A stretch of DNA of 64,000 nt from Eubacterium sp. Its GTDB lineage: Bacteria; Bacillota; Clostridia; Acetivibrionales; DSM-1351. The notes under the pieces are model-generated. The model was given only the letters and a program-made list of their open reading frames with translations. It was not told the origin of the DNA and ran no database searches. Both the position numbers and the translations under genes were made by a program. The stretch is from assembly GCA_029266335.1 (NCBI GenBank), contig JAQSXC010000009.1, positions 1 to 64,000 of the forward strand. The letters are read 5' to 3'. Shown here piece by piece: positions 1 to 8,577 of this stretch. The number at the start of each line of letters is the position of its first letter. The stretch's first letter is position 1.

Positions 1-16
1 AACCTCCATGTCCAAG

Positions 17-1264
17 CTATTTTTCCTGTGCTGCTTCATATTTTGGCAGGTTAACTGTAAAAGTAGTCCCCGAATTAATTGTACTGATTACAGAAATCTT
101 ACCTCCGTGTGCTTCAACAAGCTCTTTTGCAATGGAAAGTCCAAGTCCTGTACTCATTAAGTCCTTTGTTCTTGCATGATCAATTCTGTAAAATCTGTCG
201 AATATGTTTGAGAGCTTGTCCTCGGGAATTCCCGGGCCATTGTCGCTTATATCAATACATAGAGATTTCTCATTGTCATACAGCCTTACCTTTATGGATA
301 CATCTTCTTCGCTGCCATATTTTATTGCATTACCTATAATATTGCGGAATACCTGGTTGATTCTTTTTCTGTCTATGCTTGCATCACAGTCTCTGCCAAG
401 AGTATCCTGATAGGTGAATTCTATTCCCCTCTCATCAAGCTCAATATGAAATTCTTCCATTAAATCAGCCATAAAGGCACGGATACTTATGTTTTCAAAT
501 TGAAGCTCCAGCTTCTGCATATCCAGTTTGGAAAACAGGAAGAGATCGTCAATAAGCTTGTTCATATAGGCTGCATTGCTATAAATAATCTGATGGTACT
601 TATTAATGGTATCCTGAGAAATATCCGGGCGTTCCAGCATAGTCTCAATATATCCCTGAATTGAAGTGATGGGAGTTTTAAGGTCATGTGATATATTGGC
701 AATCAATGTCTTCCGGTTATCTTCATAGGATTTTTTTAATAATTCCCCTTCCTTTAATTTTTTTGCCATTTCATTAAAAGAGAAAATTAAAGTACCTATT
801 TCATTAATAATGTCAGTCTCTATCTCAATATCATAGTTGCCGTTGGAAATTTCAGCAACGCCTTTTTTTAACTGGGAAATGGGTTTGAAAATCCTTTTCT
901 CCAGCCTCAAGTTAAAAATAAACTGAATTATGCCTCCAATAGTTATAAGTGCGGCAAAAATTATTGCTATTGTTCCCGCACCACCGTATTTGAAAACAAG
1001 ATACCACAATAATATGTTAAACAGGATGATCAGAACCTGGGACAATCTGTTGCGTCTGTGGTACCACTTGAGTTCATTATGACCTCTGCGGTAAAATTTC
1101 TTTTTATCATGGAATTCATACCGTAGACGTCTAATTTCATCCTGGTTTTTCATATGCTCCAGAAAAAACTTTTTCCTAAACTCTTTGTCAAATTTCTCAC
1201 GCTCATGGTGATAGTTTTTCCAATCTTTAATTTTCTTTTTAATTTTGCTCTTTAATGTTTTCAT
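17..1264 (-). CDS. HAMP-containing sensor histidine kinase
   Basis: Membrane histidine kinase that should autophosphorylate and pass phosphate to a response regulator not seen in this window. Order: a very basic N-terminal cytoplasmic stretch (about 70 residues rich in K, R and aromatic residues), two closely spaced transmembrane helices with almost no external loop, a HAMP linker, an H-box (ISHDLKTPITS), an N-box (NIIGNAIKY), and ATP-lid boxes DNGPGIP and GLGLSIAKE. The lack of an external sensor domain suggests membrane or intramembrane sensing, as in kinases linked to peptide-antibiotic or envelope stress; that is inference. The longest frame opens at 1318, but GGGTGG sits 7 bases before the ATG at 1264, so I use that start. 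It is divergent from the ABC exporter at 1562. Just after its stop, bases 1-10 read CATGGAGGTT on this strand, probably the ribosome site of a next gene outside the window. Confidence 0.9.
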   Translation of the reverse strand: MKTLKSKIKKKIKDWKNYHHEREKFDKEFRKKFFLEHMKNQDEIRRLRYEFHDKKKFYRRGHNELKWYHRRNRLSQVLIILFNILLWYLVFKYGGAGTIAIIFAALITIGGIIQFIFNLRLEKRIFKPISQLKKGVAEISNGNYDIEIETDIINEIGTLIFSFNEMAKKLKEGELLKKSYEDNRKTLIANISHDLKTPITSIQGYIETMLERPDISQDTINKYHQIIYSNAAYMNKLIDDLFLFSKLDMQKLELQFENISIRAFMADLMEEFHIELDERGIEFTYQDTLGRDCDASIDRKRINQVFRNIIGNAIKYGSEEDVSIKVRLYDNEKSLCIDISDNGPGIPEDKLSNIFDRFYRIDHARTKDLMSTGLGLSIAKELVEAHGGKISVISTINSGTTFTVNLPKYEAAQEK

Positions 1265-1561
1265 ATGCATACCACCCGGTTTAATGAATTTTTTCCTGGC
1301 AGGTTTATAATAAGTCAAAGTATTAAAAATAATTTAAAGCATTTATAAAAATTCTATAAAAATTATTTCTTTATTTCAACCTAATTATTATAAAATAACC
1401 ATCTTACCGATTTTAAAGTAATTTTATATTTCTTTATAAATATTTTAAAAATTCTTTATTCAGGTTTTAAATTGGGCATTTAATATACACACTGTGATCA
1501 GCCGAAAAGGATATGCTGGTTTTCAGGTATTTAACAACTATTTATGAAAAGAGGGATTAAA
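1265..1561. other. AT-rich divergent intergenic region
   Basis: About 300 bases between the divergent kinase and ABC exporter genes. It is strongly AT-rich around 1320-1460 and must hold promoters for both directions, but I could not pick a convincing -35/-10 pair. No RNA element or small gene was recognised. Confidence 0.4.
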
Positions 1562-2476
1562 ATGTCCAATATAGTAGAAGTCAAAAATTTTACAAAAAAG
1601 TATGGCGATTTCGCAGCGGTTGACAATATTTCTTTTAATGTAGAGGAAGGCACCATATTTGCTTTTCTCGGACCGAATGGAGCAGGAAAAAGTACAACAA
1701 TCAATACCTTATGTACTATTATCAATAAAACTGAAGGTCAGCTTCTGATCAACGGAAATGAAATATCAGAGCACAAGGATACAGTCAGGAATGAGATAGG
1801 AATAGTCTTTCAGGATTCAACCCTTGACAGCAGGCTTACTATAGAAGAAAACCTTAAATTACATTGTGAATTTTATAAGGTACCTAAAGGTGACATCAGG
1901 GAAAGAATAGATTTTGTTTTGGAACTGGTAAACCTTGAGGAGTGGAGAAAAGCGCCTGTAAGCAGTCTGTCAGGAGGTATGAAAAGAAGAGTGGAAATTG
2001 CCAGAGGCCTCGTACATTATCCTAAAGTGTTGTTTCTGGATGAACCGACAACAGGTCTTGACCCCCAGACCAGAGCCAATATATGGGACTATATTTACAA
2101 ACTTCAAAAACAGAAAAATATAACGATTTTTCTTACTACGCACTATATGGATGAAGCTGAGATCTGTGACAAGATAGCCATTATGGACCATGGGAAAATA
2201 GTTGCCTTTGATACTCCCTATAGCCTGAAAAAACAGTACACTTCCAATATCACACGTATCAGAACCTCTGAGGAAGACCTGCTTCACAACTACTGCAGGG
2301 AGAAGGCAATAAAGTATAAATTCAATGATAATCTATTTACCATTTACTCAAATGATTTAAATGAGGTTTTGAATATGGCAGATACCTTCAAAAGCTCGAT
2401 TCAGGATTTTGAGACCGCCAAAGGAACTTTAAACGACGTATTTCTGGCTATTACAGGAAAGGAGATCAGAGTATAA
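1562..2476 (+). CDS. ABC transporter ATP-binding protein, DrrA family
   Basis: ATPase subunit of an ABC-2 exporter that works with the permease immediately downstream. Walker A GPNGAGKST, signature LSGGMKRR, Walker B VLFLDEPTTG and the switch histidine in TTHYMDEAE are all intact. Length (304 aa) and the C-terminal extension of about 80 residues after the nucleotide-binding domain fit the DrrA/daunorubicin-resistance type. The frame is open from an ATG at 1544, but GAGGGA lies 6 bases before the ATG at 1562, so that is the chosen start. Its stop codon overlaps the permease start by one base (TAATG), which indicates translational coupling. The substrate cannot be read from the sequence; drugs, antimicrobial peptides or lipids are usual for the family. 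Confidence 0.93.
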   Translation: MSNIVEVKNFTKKYGDFAAVDNISFNVEEGTIFAFLGPNGAGKSTTINTLCTIINKTEGQLLINGNEISEHKDTVRNEIGIVFQDSTLDSRLTIEENLKLHCEFYKVPKGDIRERIDFVLELVNLEEWRKAPVSSLSGGMKRRVEIARGLVHYPKVLFLDEPTTGLDPQTRANIWDYIYKLQKQKNITIFLTTHYMDEAEICDKIAIMDHGKIVAFDTPYSLKKQYTSNITRIRTSEEDLLHNYCREKAIKYKFNDNLFTIYSNDLNEVLNMADTFKSSIQDFETAKGTLNDVFLAITGKEIRV

Positions 2477-3303
2477 TGAGGGGTATAAAAGCAATATTAA
2501 ATAGAAATCTTACAAATTTTATAAGAAATAAAATGCAGTTGGCTTTTGCAATATTTATGCCGGTATTTTTCCTGTTCATATTTTCTTTTGTAATGAAATC
2601 TTCTGCCACAGGGGTAGATCAGCCAATCAACTACCTGATTTCAGGAATAATAATTATGACAGTTTTTCAGGCAGCCTTAAGCAATTCTACCAGCATCATA
2701 GAGGATATGTCCATGGGCTTTATGAAAGAGATTATAGTTTCTCCTGTTGCCAGATGGCAGATATCCATCGGGGAGATACTGTCAGCTACAATAATATCAA
2801 TGTTACAGGGCATGATAGTCATTATTATTGCGCTTTTTATGGGATTGAAAATTGATGTTCTGCAGTTTGTGGAGATGTTCGGAGTAATGGTTTCAGTGGG
2901 TATAACCTTTAGTTCCATCGGCCTTTTCCTTGCAACACTTGCAAAGAATTCTACCACCTTCCAGGTCATGATTACAGCTTTTACATTACCGCTGACCTTC
3001 CTGTCCGGAGCCTATATTCCTACAACGGTTATGCCGCAAATTATCCGTCCTCTTGTGTATATTAATCCGTTGACTTATACAACTTCCATATTCAGATATA
3101 TTACTCTGAAGATGGAGAATCTCTCCACTGATGCGCTGGTAAAGGCCGGTGTTGCATTTGATCTCAATGGTTTTATTATCAAACCGTATTTTGGCCTGGC
3201 AATCATACTGACTATGGGTCTGCTGTTCTTTATCCTTTGTGTTCATCAATTCAATAAAGCCGATTTTTCACAGGTAAAGACCTTTAACCCTCATGCAAAA
3301 TAA
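2476..3303 (+). CDS. ABC-2 type transporter permease
   Basis: Membrane subunit of the exporter formed with the preceding ATPase. The 275-residue protein shows about six hydrophobic segments. It has the ABC-2 family motif region near the fifth helix (LPLTFLSGAYIPTTVMP, then RPLVYINPLTY). Start ATG overlaps the ATPase stop by one base. A strong intrinsic terminator follows at 3346-3371, so the pair forms a two-gene operon. One transporter with a divergent membrane kinase suggests stress-controlled export, which is inference from context. Confidence 0.92.
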   Translation: MRGIKAILNRNLTNFIRNKMQLAFAIFMPVFFLFIFSFVMKSSATGVDQPINYLISGIIIMTVFQAALSNSTSIIEDMSMGFMKEIIVSPVARWQISIGEILSATIISMLQGMIVIIIALFMGLKIDVLQFVEMFGVMVSVGITFSSIGLFLATLAKNSTTFQVMITAFTLPLTFLSGAYIPTTVMPQIIRPLVYINPLTYTTSIFRYITLKMENLSTDALVKAGVAFDLNGFIIKPYFGLAIILTMGLLFFILCVHQFNKADFSQVKTFNPHAK

Positions 3304-3345
3304 AATTAATTTATTCCAGCTTAATAATATAATTGCCGTAATTCT

Positions 3346-3371
3346 AAAAAGACCTCAAGGGGTCTTTTTTT
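3346..3371 (+). terminator. Intrinsic terminator after ABC exporter
   Basis: Stem GACC/GGTC extended by flanking A and T runs (AAAAAGACC ... GGTCTTTTTTT), loop of six bases, followed by a run of T. It ends the two-gene exporter operon. Confidence 0.9.
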
Positions 3372-3524
3372 GAGTTGATTTCATACAAAGATATGCCTTA
3401 ACCAGTATAATGATCAGGATGGTCAAGTAAATGCTGGAATCCCGTACACCGGGAAAATTTGCACGCTGGAAAAGGAGAGCTAATAAATTAATCGGAGCAA
3501 ATTTCCTGACAGAGAAAGGATAAT

Positions 3525-4799
3525 TTGGACAAAACTATGAACAGGTGGTTTAGGGTTGATAATGCAGGAAAAATCTTCAGGTCGGTATCTAAGCAGTCAA
3601 ATACTTCTGTTTTCAGGGTATCCATGCTGCTTAATGAGAATGTTCGGAAGGATGAACTGCAGAAGGCGGTGGACATTGTTTTAAACAGATTCCCTTCCTT
3701 CAGGGTAGAACTCCGGAAAGGAGTGTTTTGGGATTTTCTTGCTACAAATGAAGACAGGCTTGTGATTCAGCCGGAGGAGAAATATCCCTGCTATCCGCTG
3801 AACCCCAATGAAGGTTATCTTTTCAGAGTCCTGTATTTTAACTGCAGGATTTCGGTCGAAATATTTCATTCGCTTACAGATGGGACAGGGGCTGTAGAGT
3901 TTCTAAAAACGCTGGTGTATCAATATCTTTTACTTACAGGTAAAAATATTGAGGATGAGGGATTGATATTGCACCCTGACGAATTGCCGGGAAAATATGA
4001 AACCGAGGACAGTTTTGAAAAATACTACAGAGCTGAGCATGTAAAAAGAATTGCCGAGACAAAAGCTTTTCACATAGAAGGTACGCCTTTGGAACCCTTT
4101 GGAAACAATGTAATTCATGGTGTTATGAGTTCAGCGGCATTGAATTCGGCAGCTAAACAAAATGGTGCTACAATTACCGAGTACCTTTCAGCGGTACTTA
4201 TATATTCCATATATTGTGAGACCATGAAGTACGGGATATATAATAAACCTATAAGAGTTACGGTACCGGTTAATTTAAGAAAGATTTTTCCTTCAAAAAC
4301 GCTGAGAAACTTTTTTACTGTTGTTAATGTTGGTATAGAACCATCTGAAAATATTGATTTTCAGACTATATTAACCGAAGTTTCACAGCAGTTGAAACAT
4401 AAGATAAAAAAAGAAAACCTGTACAGTGTTATGGCGAGTAATATAAAACTTGAAAAGATGCTTGTTGCAAGATTTGTCCCTGTATTTATAAAAAATATTG
4501 CCATGCGCTATGGTTTTAAGAATTTTGGAGAAAATTCAAAGACCATAACTCTATCCAATATCGGCAATATTAAGCTGCCGGCAGCTATGAGCAAACATAT
4601 CAGTCACATGGAGGCAATAATCTATCCTACCGATAAGAGTCCCATTAACTGCGGAGTATGTTCTGTTAACGATAATCTGACTGTGACATTTTCAAGGACC
4701 ATTCTTGAAGCAGACATTATCAGAAGTTTTTTCAGTTTTCTTACACATAACAGCGGTCTTGAGATAAAGGTCTATACCAACAATCTGGGAGTGACTTGA
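3525..4799 (+). CDS. Condensation/acetyltransferase-like protein (HxxxDG)
   Basis: Cytoplasmic protein of 424 residues resembling alcohol acetyltransferase and non-ribosomal condensation-type acyltransferases. The diagnostic HSLTDGTG (HxxxDG class catalytic histidine and aspartate) lies near residue 115, preceded by a typical N-terminal half (RFPSFRVELRKG) and followed by a C-terminal half with LSNIGNI. The start appears to be TTG at 3525, with AAAGGA four bases upstream; an ATG at 3537 is the alternative but would have a spacer of 16. The next gene, a zinc-ribbon membrane protein, starts about 40 bases later and the two are commonly neighbours in clostridia as far as I recall. The acyl donor and acceptor are unknown. 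Confidence 0.75.
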   Translation: MDKTMNRWFRVDNAGKIFRSVSKQSNTSVFRVSMLLNENVRKDELQKAVDIVLNRFPSFRVELRKGVFWDFLATNEDRLVIQPEEKYPCYPLNPNEGYLFRVLYFNCRISVEIFHSLTDGTGAVEFLKTLVYQYLLLTGKNIEDEGLILHPDELPGKYETEDSFEKYYRAEHVKRIAETKAFHIEGTPLEPFGNNVIHGVMSSAALNSAAKQNGATITEYLSAVLIYSIYCETMKYGIYNKPIRVTVPVNLRKIFPSKTLRNFFTVVNVGIEPSENIDFQTILTEVSQQLKHKIKKENLYSVMASNIKLEKMLVARFVPVFIKNIAMRYGFKNFGENSKTITLSNIGNIKLPAAMSKHISHMEAIIYPTDKSPINCGVCSVNDNLTVTFSRTILEADIIRSFFSFLTHNSGLEIKVYTNNLGVT

Positions 4800-4839
4800 A
4801 TAAAATAATACAGTTATAATATGATTGGAGATTTTGATA

Positions 4840-5511
4840 ATGAATAGATGTGAACAATGCGGTGTGCTGTTGGAGGATGAAGCAATTAAATGCCCTCTTT
4901 GCCACAGGGGGACCGGGGAGCACAAGGATAGCGCTGTCAATAAGTTTTATCCGGTTTATGAAATAATTGAATCTGGAGAGGATAAAAGTGTGGCAAAGAA
5001 AGTACTGATGTTTGTTTTCCTGACTGTTATAAGTATATGTCTGCTTATAAATTTACTTACAGGAATCAGCACTCCCTGGTTTCTTCTGATAGCATGCCCA
5101 CTTTTTTTTATAGTGGCTTCCATAACCATAATAAAGTCAGGTACTCATGCAGGAGCTAAAATTTTCTTTCAGATACTTGCTCTGTCTGGCCTGCTTTTAA
5201 TAATCGATTTGCTGTCAGGGTACTACAGGTGGTCTGTTAATATAGTGATACCGTTTTTGTTTATTATAGGGACATTTATGATTACAATAATACTTATAAA
5301 AAGAAAAATATATTGGAACGAATATATTGGCTATATTATAGCTATGATGTTTCTGGGACTTTTACCGGTATTGTTTTATGTAACCGGCATATCCGATCAA
5401 ATATGGGCCGGAGCGGTTTCTGCACTTTATTCCCTGCTGACAGCTGCAGGAATGCTGCTGTTCAATACAAAAAAGTTTAAGAATGAGATAACAAGACGCT
5501 TTCATATATAG
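4840..5511 (+). CDS. Zinc-ribbon polytopic membrane protein (DUF6320-like)
   Basis: The N-terminus carries two CxxC pairs (CEQCG and CPLC, residues 4-22) forming a zinc ribbon. About six transmembrane helices follow and a short basic tail. Length is 223 residues. GGAG lies 9 bases before the ATG at 4840; an in-frame TTG at 4825 is upstream but less likely. It follows the acyltransferase-like gene closely and probably shares its transcript. I believe this is the DUF6320 family; no biochemical function is known to me. Confidence 0.7.
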   Translation: MNRCEQCGVLLEDEAIKCPLCHRGTGEHKDSAVNKFYPVYEIIESGEDKSVAKKVLMFVFLTVISICLLINLLTGISTPWFLLIACPLFFIVASITIIKSGTHAGAKIFFQILALSGLLLIIDLLSGYYRWSVNIVIPFLFIIGTFMITIILIKRKIYWNEYIGYIIAMMFLGLLPVLFYVTGISDQIWAGAVSALYSLLTAAGMLLFNTKKFKNEITRRFHI

Positions 5512-5673
5512 CCTTTCCGGTCGAAATGTAAATAAAACCGGAGTAGGAGAAATCAAGAAAACATTTCTTTCTGAAAAATTTTATTTTATGAATGGTTATA
5601 TAAAAAATTGAGTTGCAACAAAAATTTTTCCTGACTACAAAAATTCATTTGGGACAAAATATAAAAGAATAAA

Positions 5674-6054
5674 ATGAATTTTAAGTACAAGGGAGGGATT
5701 GATATTCATATAATTGGAAGATTCCTTGACCCTGGCCAGGTTGGCGGTTTGGTGGATACTCTCAAAAACAGCGGAATCCAGCGAAGAGACATGGTTATCA
5801 GCGCTATGGATGAAGAAAAATTTCAAAGTATGAGAAATGACGTAAAAGATAACCGTACAAGCAGTGTTGTTAAAACCGATCAGGATGATCCGGGCCAACT
5901 TGAAGCATTTGTGGAAAGTGTAAATGACTTGAGTGATTTGCATGATGACGCCGGTATAGTTGTTTATGTAAAAGCTGCACGACACAAGGCACAGGAAGTA
6001 AAGTCAGTGATGGAACAATCCGGAGCAGTTGAAATAAAGATTCATGAAATCTAA
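5674..6054 (+). CDS. Small conserved hypothetical protein upstream of tlp
   Basis: Not recognised. A 126-residue (or shorter) hydrophilic, acidic protein without signal peptide or membrane segment. It starts with a short hydrophobic stretch (HIIGRFL), and ends HEI. The annotated ATG at 5674 has no good ribosome site, while a strong GGGAGGG at 5691-5697 lies inside the frame. That site would place initiation at an ATT codon at 5704 (6-base spacer), giving a product beginning fM-HIIGRF. Twenty-one bases separate it from tlp, so the two are probably cotranscribed and the protein may be spore related. Confidence 0.6.
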   Translation: MNFKYKGGIDIHIIGRFLDPGQVGGLVDTLKNSGIQRRDMVISAMDEEKFQSMRNDVKDNRTSSVVKTDQDDPGQLEAFVESVNDLSDLHDDAGIVVYVKAARHKAQEVKSVMEQSGAVEIKIHEI

Positions 6055-6075
6055 AATTTAAAGGAGAGATGACTA

Positions 6076-6300
6076 ATGAGTAAGCCAAAACCAGATGACA
6101 GAAGTAATAACGTAGACAGAATACAGTTTAATATTAACCACACCATCAGAAATATGGAAGCAGCTGAAGAAATGATAGAGAAATCAGATGACCGGCAGAT
6201 GAAAAGCGACCTTGAAGAAAAGAATGAAAGAAGAAGAGATTCCCTGCAGGGTATGCGTGAAGAAATAAGAGATGAAGCTCAGAATAAGAGAAACAGCTAA
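6076..6300 (+). CDS. tlp: Small acid-soluble spore protein Tlp
   Basis: A 74-residue highly charged protein matching the Tlp (thioredoxin-like spore protein) family: it begins MSKPKPDDRSNNVD and contains EEKNERRRDS and an EEIRDEAQNK tail, both typical. Tlp is made in the forespore and accumulates in the spore core. AAGGAGA precedes the ATG with a good spacer. A terminator follows at 6339. This gene is direct evidence that the organism sporulates. Confidence 0.93.
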   Translation: MSKPKPDDRSNNVDRIQFNINHTIRNMEAAEEMIEKSDDRQMKSDLEEKNERRRDSLQGMREEIRDEAQNKRNS

Positions 6301-6338
6301 TAGGAATATAAACATATAAATATGGGTTCAAATAAATT

Positions 6339-6367
6339 AACCCCGGGGTGTAAATACCCGGGGTTTT
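6339..6367 (+). terminator. Intrinsic terminator after tlp
   Basis: Perfect GC-rich stem AACCCCGGG / CCCGGGGTT with a nine-base loop and a short T run. It closes the tlp transcript and insulates the strong promoter just downstream. Confidence 0.9.
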
Positions 6368-6397
6368 AAATTGCTCAAATTAAAAGACATAAAAAAT

Positions 6398-6427
6398 CTT
6401 GACTTAAGCGGTCAAGAGGGTTATAAT
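6398..6427 (+). promoter_or_regulatory. Sigma-A promoter with overlapping inverted repeat
   Basis: TTGACT at 6399-6404, a 17-base spacer and TATAAT at 6422-6427 form a near-consensus vegetative promoter for the gene at 6552. The -35 box is the left arm of a perfect inverted repeat CTTGAC-N7-GTCAAG (6398-6416), a likely repressor site. Confidence 0.8.
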
Positions 6428-6551
6428 AACAAATTACATATAGAGTTAAAATATATTATATCATAAAATAGCTGTGATGTCAATACCGTTTTGAGAAAAA
6501 TAACGTTTTTATTTTTAAAGTTATTTTTAAATTAATAAAGGAGTGAAAAAT

Positions 6552-7025
6552 ATGTTTCTGCCAATGGTTCTTAACAATTCAAATCCCATGCTTGAAGAAA
6601 AATATATTCAGGAACTGCTGAGTATTAATGAATTTACTGAAGGAAATGGTTTTACTCTGTCTACAGAGGATGCAGAAAGTATAATAGAATTCAGAAAAAC
6701 AACCTTAAACAGTCACGGAAGAGTGGATTACAGTCTTCAGGCTACTAAAGAAATAGTGCGATGTTTCTCTTCCTCCACATTTATTGACCCTGAAAATTTT
6801 ATATTCATTGTTAATGAGCTTCAGGAGCTATTTTATTATCTGAAAAATGAAACAGAGGATAAAATGCCGGATGACAAGCTTATACGGCTTATGTACGAGT
6901 ATTTTGAAAATATCTGCGGAGGCTCGATGGATTTTCTCAGTAACAGACTTCAGGAATTTTCAGATAATTTAAGACGGCAGGAGAATAATGGAGAGAGTTG
7001 CTTGAAAGCAGGTGATGCAGTTTGA
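6552..7025 (+). CDS. Conserved hypothetical protein (DUF6323-like)
   Basis: A 157-residue soluble, acidic protein, probably helical. I believe it belongs to DUF6323, which in clostridia sits directly before a DUF6179 gene, as here. The frame is open from a GTG at 6543, but AAGGAG fits the ATG at 6552. Its stop overlaps the next start by four bases (TTGA), so the two are translationally coupled and likely act together. Expression should start from the strong promoter at 6399-6427. No catalytic motif was seen. Confidence 0.7.
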   Translation: MFLPMVLNNSNPMLEEKYIQELLSINEFTEGNGFTLSTEDAESIIEFRKTTLNSHGRVDYSLQATKEIVRCFSSSTFIDPENFIFIVNELQELFYYLKNETEDKMPDDKLIRLMYEYFENICGGSMDFLSNRLQEFSDNLRRQENNGESCLKAGDAV

Positions 7026-8470
7026 TCAAGAAAGATAATTCCGCTTTAACACTGGTACAAGGAATAAGGCTAGATGAAACAAGACTTCAAAAGCATCAGT
7101 ATACCTTTTCACTTTTGAATGAGGCTTTTCGTTTAAAGCTTATAGACCCGGAAACTGTGTACAACTTTCAATTCCAGGTCATGAACCTGCTTAAGGAACT
7201 TATTTCACGGTATACCGGCGGTGAAAGCACTTCGGTCACAAGTGATACTGCCGAGAGTCTGTTATGCTCTATATTGTATGCTATTGATGCCTGTACATCG
7301 AGCTGCTCCAGTCCTGAGGAGGCACTGCGGCTATTAAGGGAAGGCAATATCACTGATTTATACAATAGTGGTTTAGAACAAACAGTTAAATGGTTTAATG
7401 AGACAAAGGAATTGTATATTGAAATAAAAAAGAAAAGACTTGATATAAAGCTTGAGGCCTATAATTTAACAATTTCCGAGGCTATACCCATATTTCTGGA
7501 AAAATATAATATGGTTTTTTATGCACACCATGCTGCAGGAAGCATTGATTATCCTCTGGTATTTGATGATATGAGTCTCCAGGGAGTTTTATACATAAAA
7601 AACTATCTGAGACATTTTAAGCTAGAAACTGTTTTCTGCAGATATTTTAATGAGGAGGAGATAAGCAGGGTGTTGGATAACTATGCAGGATTGATCAGGA
7701 TGGATTACAAAATTGAGCTTATCAATGTATTTGAGCTGGTATTCAACAATGCTGCTTTTTCAGTACTTGCGGGCAAAACATCAATAAGTTTATTAATATC
7801 TCAGGAGGATTATAAGGCAATAACCCGAAGACTGACCTCAAGTTCTTCGAGCAGCGTTTGCCATGAAATTGATGCTTCAATCCGGGAGCTGATAAATAGA
7901 GCTGGAATTTCTTCTCCGGATATTATTGACTATATGAACAGATATAAAGCCATATTTATAAAAAGAGTCCTTCATGCAGTGGATAACAATACATTAGGCA
8001 GCATGATTATCACAGAGCAGCAGCACACCCCGGTTAAAAGCAAGTTCTCGTTTGAGCTTGGAGAGCGGATGTCCGACGCTGGGTTTAATTTATTGATTAA
8101 AAAGCTGAAGCAGCTTTCAAAAGCCCGGGATAAAATAGGTCTTGTATTATCAAGTGCCAATTCACTTTATGATTTTATTGATATATTGATTTCAGATTGC
8201 TTTTTCGGTGAGGAATACTGCTTGCTGTTCAACTCTCTCGGAAATCTGGAATTGGCTGTTTTATCAAAAATAGTTTTTTACCGTGAGCTCAGGGATGAAT
8301 TCATAAGCTTTGATAATATGATTGAAAGCTATGGTACGGATTCTGAAAATGAAGAAGACGAATGGCAGAAATACTTTGTCAAATTTTTAAGGAATTTGCC
8401 TCACAACAGGGCTAGTTCCATTGAAAGTTGCATGTCAGAAGTGGAATATGAAGAAATAAGTTTTGACTAG
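7022..8470 (+). CDS. Conserved hypothetical protein (DUF6179-like)
   Basis: A 482-residue protein of unknown function, partner of the preceding gene through a four-base TTGA overlap. The start is TTG at 7022, with AGGTGA about 8 bases upstream. The sequence is mostly helical and lacks a signal peptide or clear membrane segments. It ends in an acidic tail (ENEEDEW and later EVEYEE). I recall this as DUF6179. Nothing in it identifies an enzyme. Confidence 0.7.
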   Translation: MIKKDNSALTLVQGIRLDETRLQKHQYTFSLLNEAFRLKLIDPETVYNFQFQVMNLLKELISRYTGGESTSVTSDTAESLLCSILYAIDACTSSCSSPEEALRLLREGNITDLYNSGLEQTVKWFNETKELYIEIKKKRLDIKLEAYNLTISEAIPIFLEKYNMVFYAHHAAGSIDYPLVFDDMSLQGVLYIKNYLRHFKLETVFCRYFNEEEISRVLDNYAGLIRMDYKIELINVFELVFNNAAFSVLAGKTSISLLISQEDYKAITRRLTSSSSSSVCHEIDASIRELINRAGISSPDIIDYMNRYKAIFIKRVLHAVDNNTLGSMIITEQQHTPVKSKFSFELGERMSDAGFNLLIKKLKQLSKARDKIGLVLSSANSLYDFIDILISDCFFGEEYCLLFNSLGNLELAVLSKIVFYRELRDEFISFDNMIESYGTDSENEEDEWQKYFVKFLRNLPHNRASSIESCMSEVEYEEISFD

Positions 8471-8577
8471 AGCCTATTGTTGAAATAATTATCTTTTGTT
8501 TTAAAAAATTGTACTATTGAATTTTCTGCTGTTATTAATTATTATTGTAGTAAATGGAATAAGATGGGAGAAATGAA

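Noticed and set aside
1531..1725. 64-codon open frame antisense to the ABC ATPase start
   Set aside because: Overlaps the conserved Walker A region of a real gene and lacks any signal of translation.
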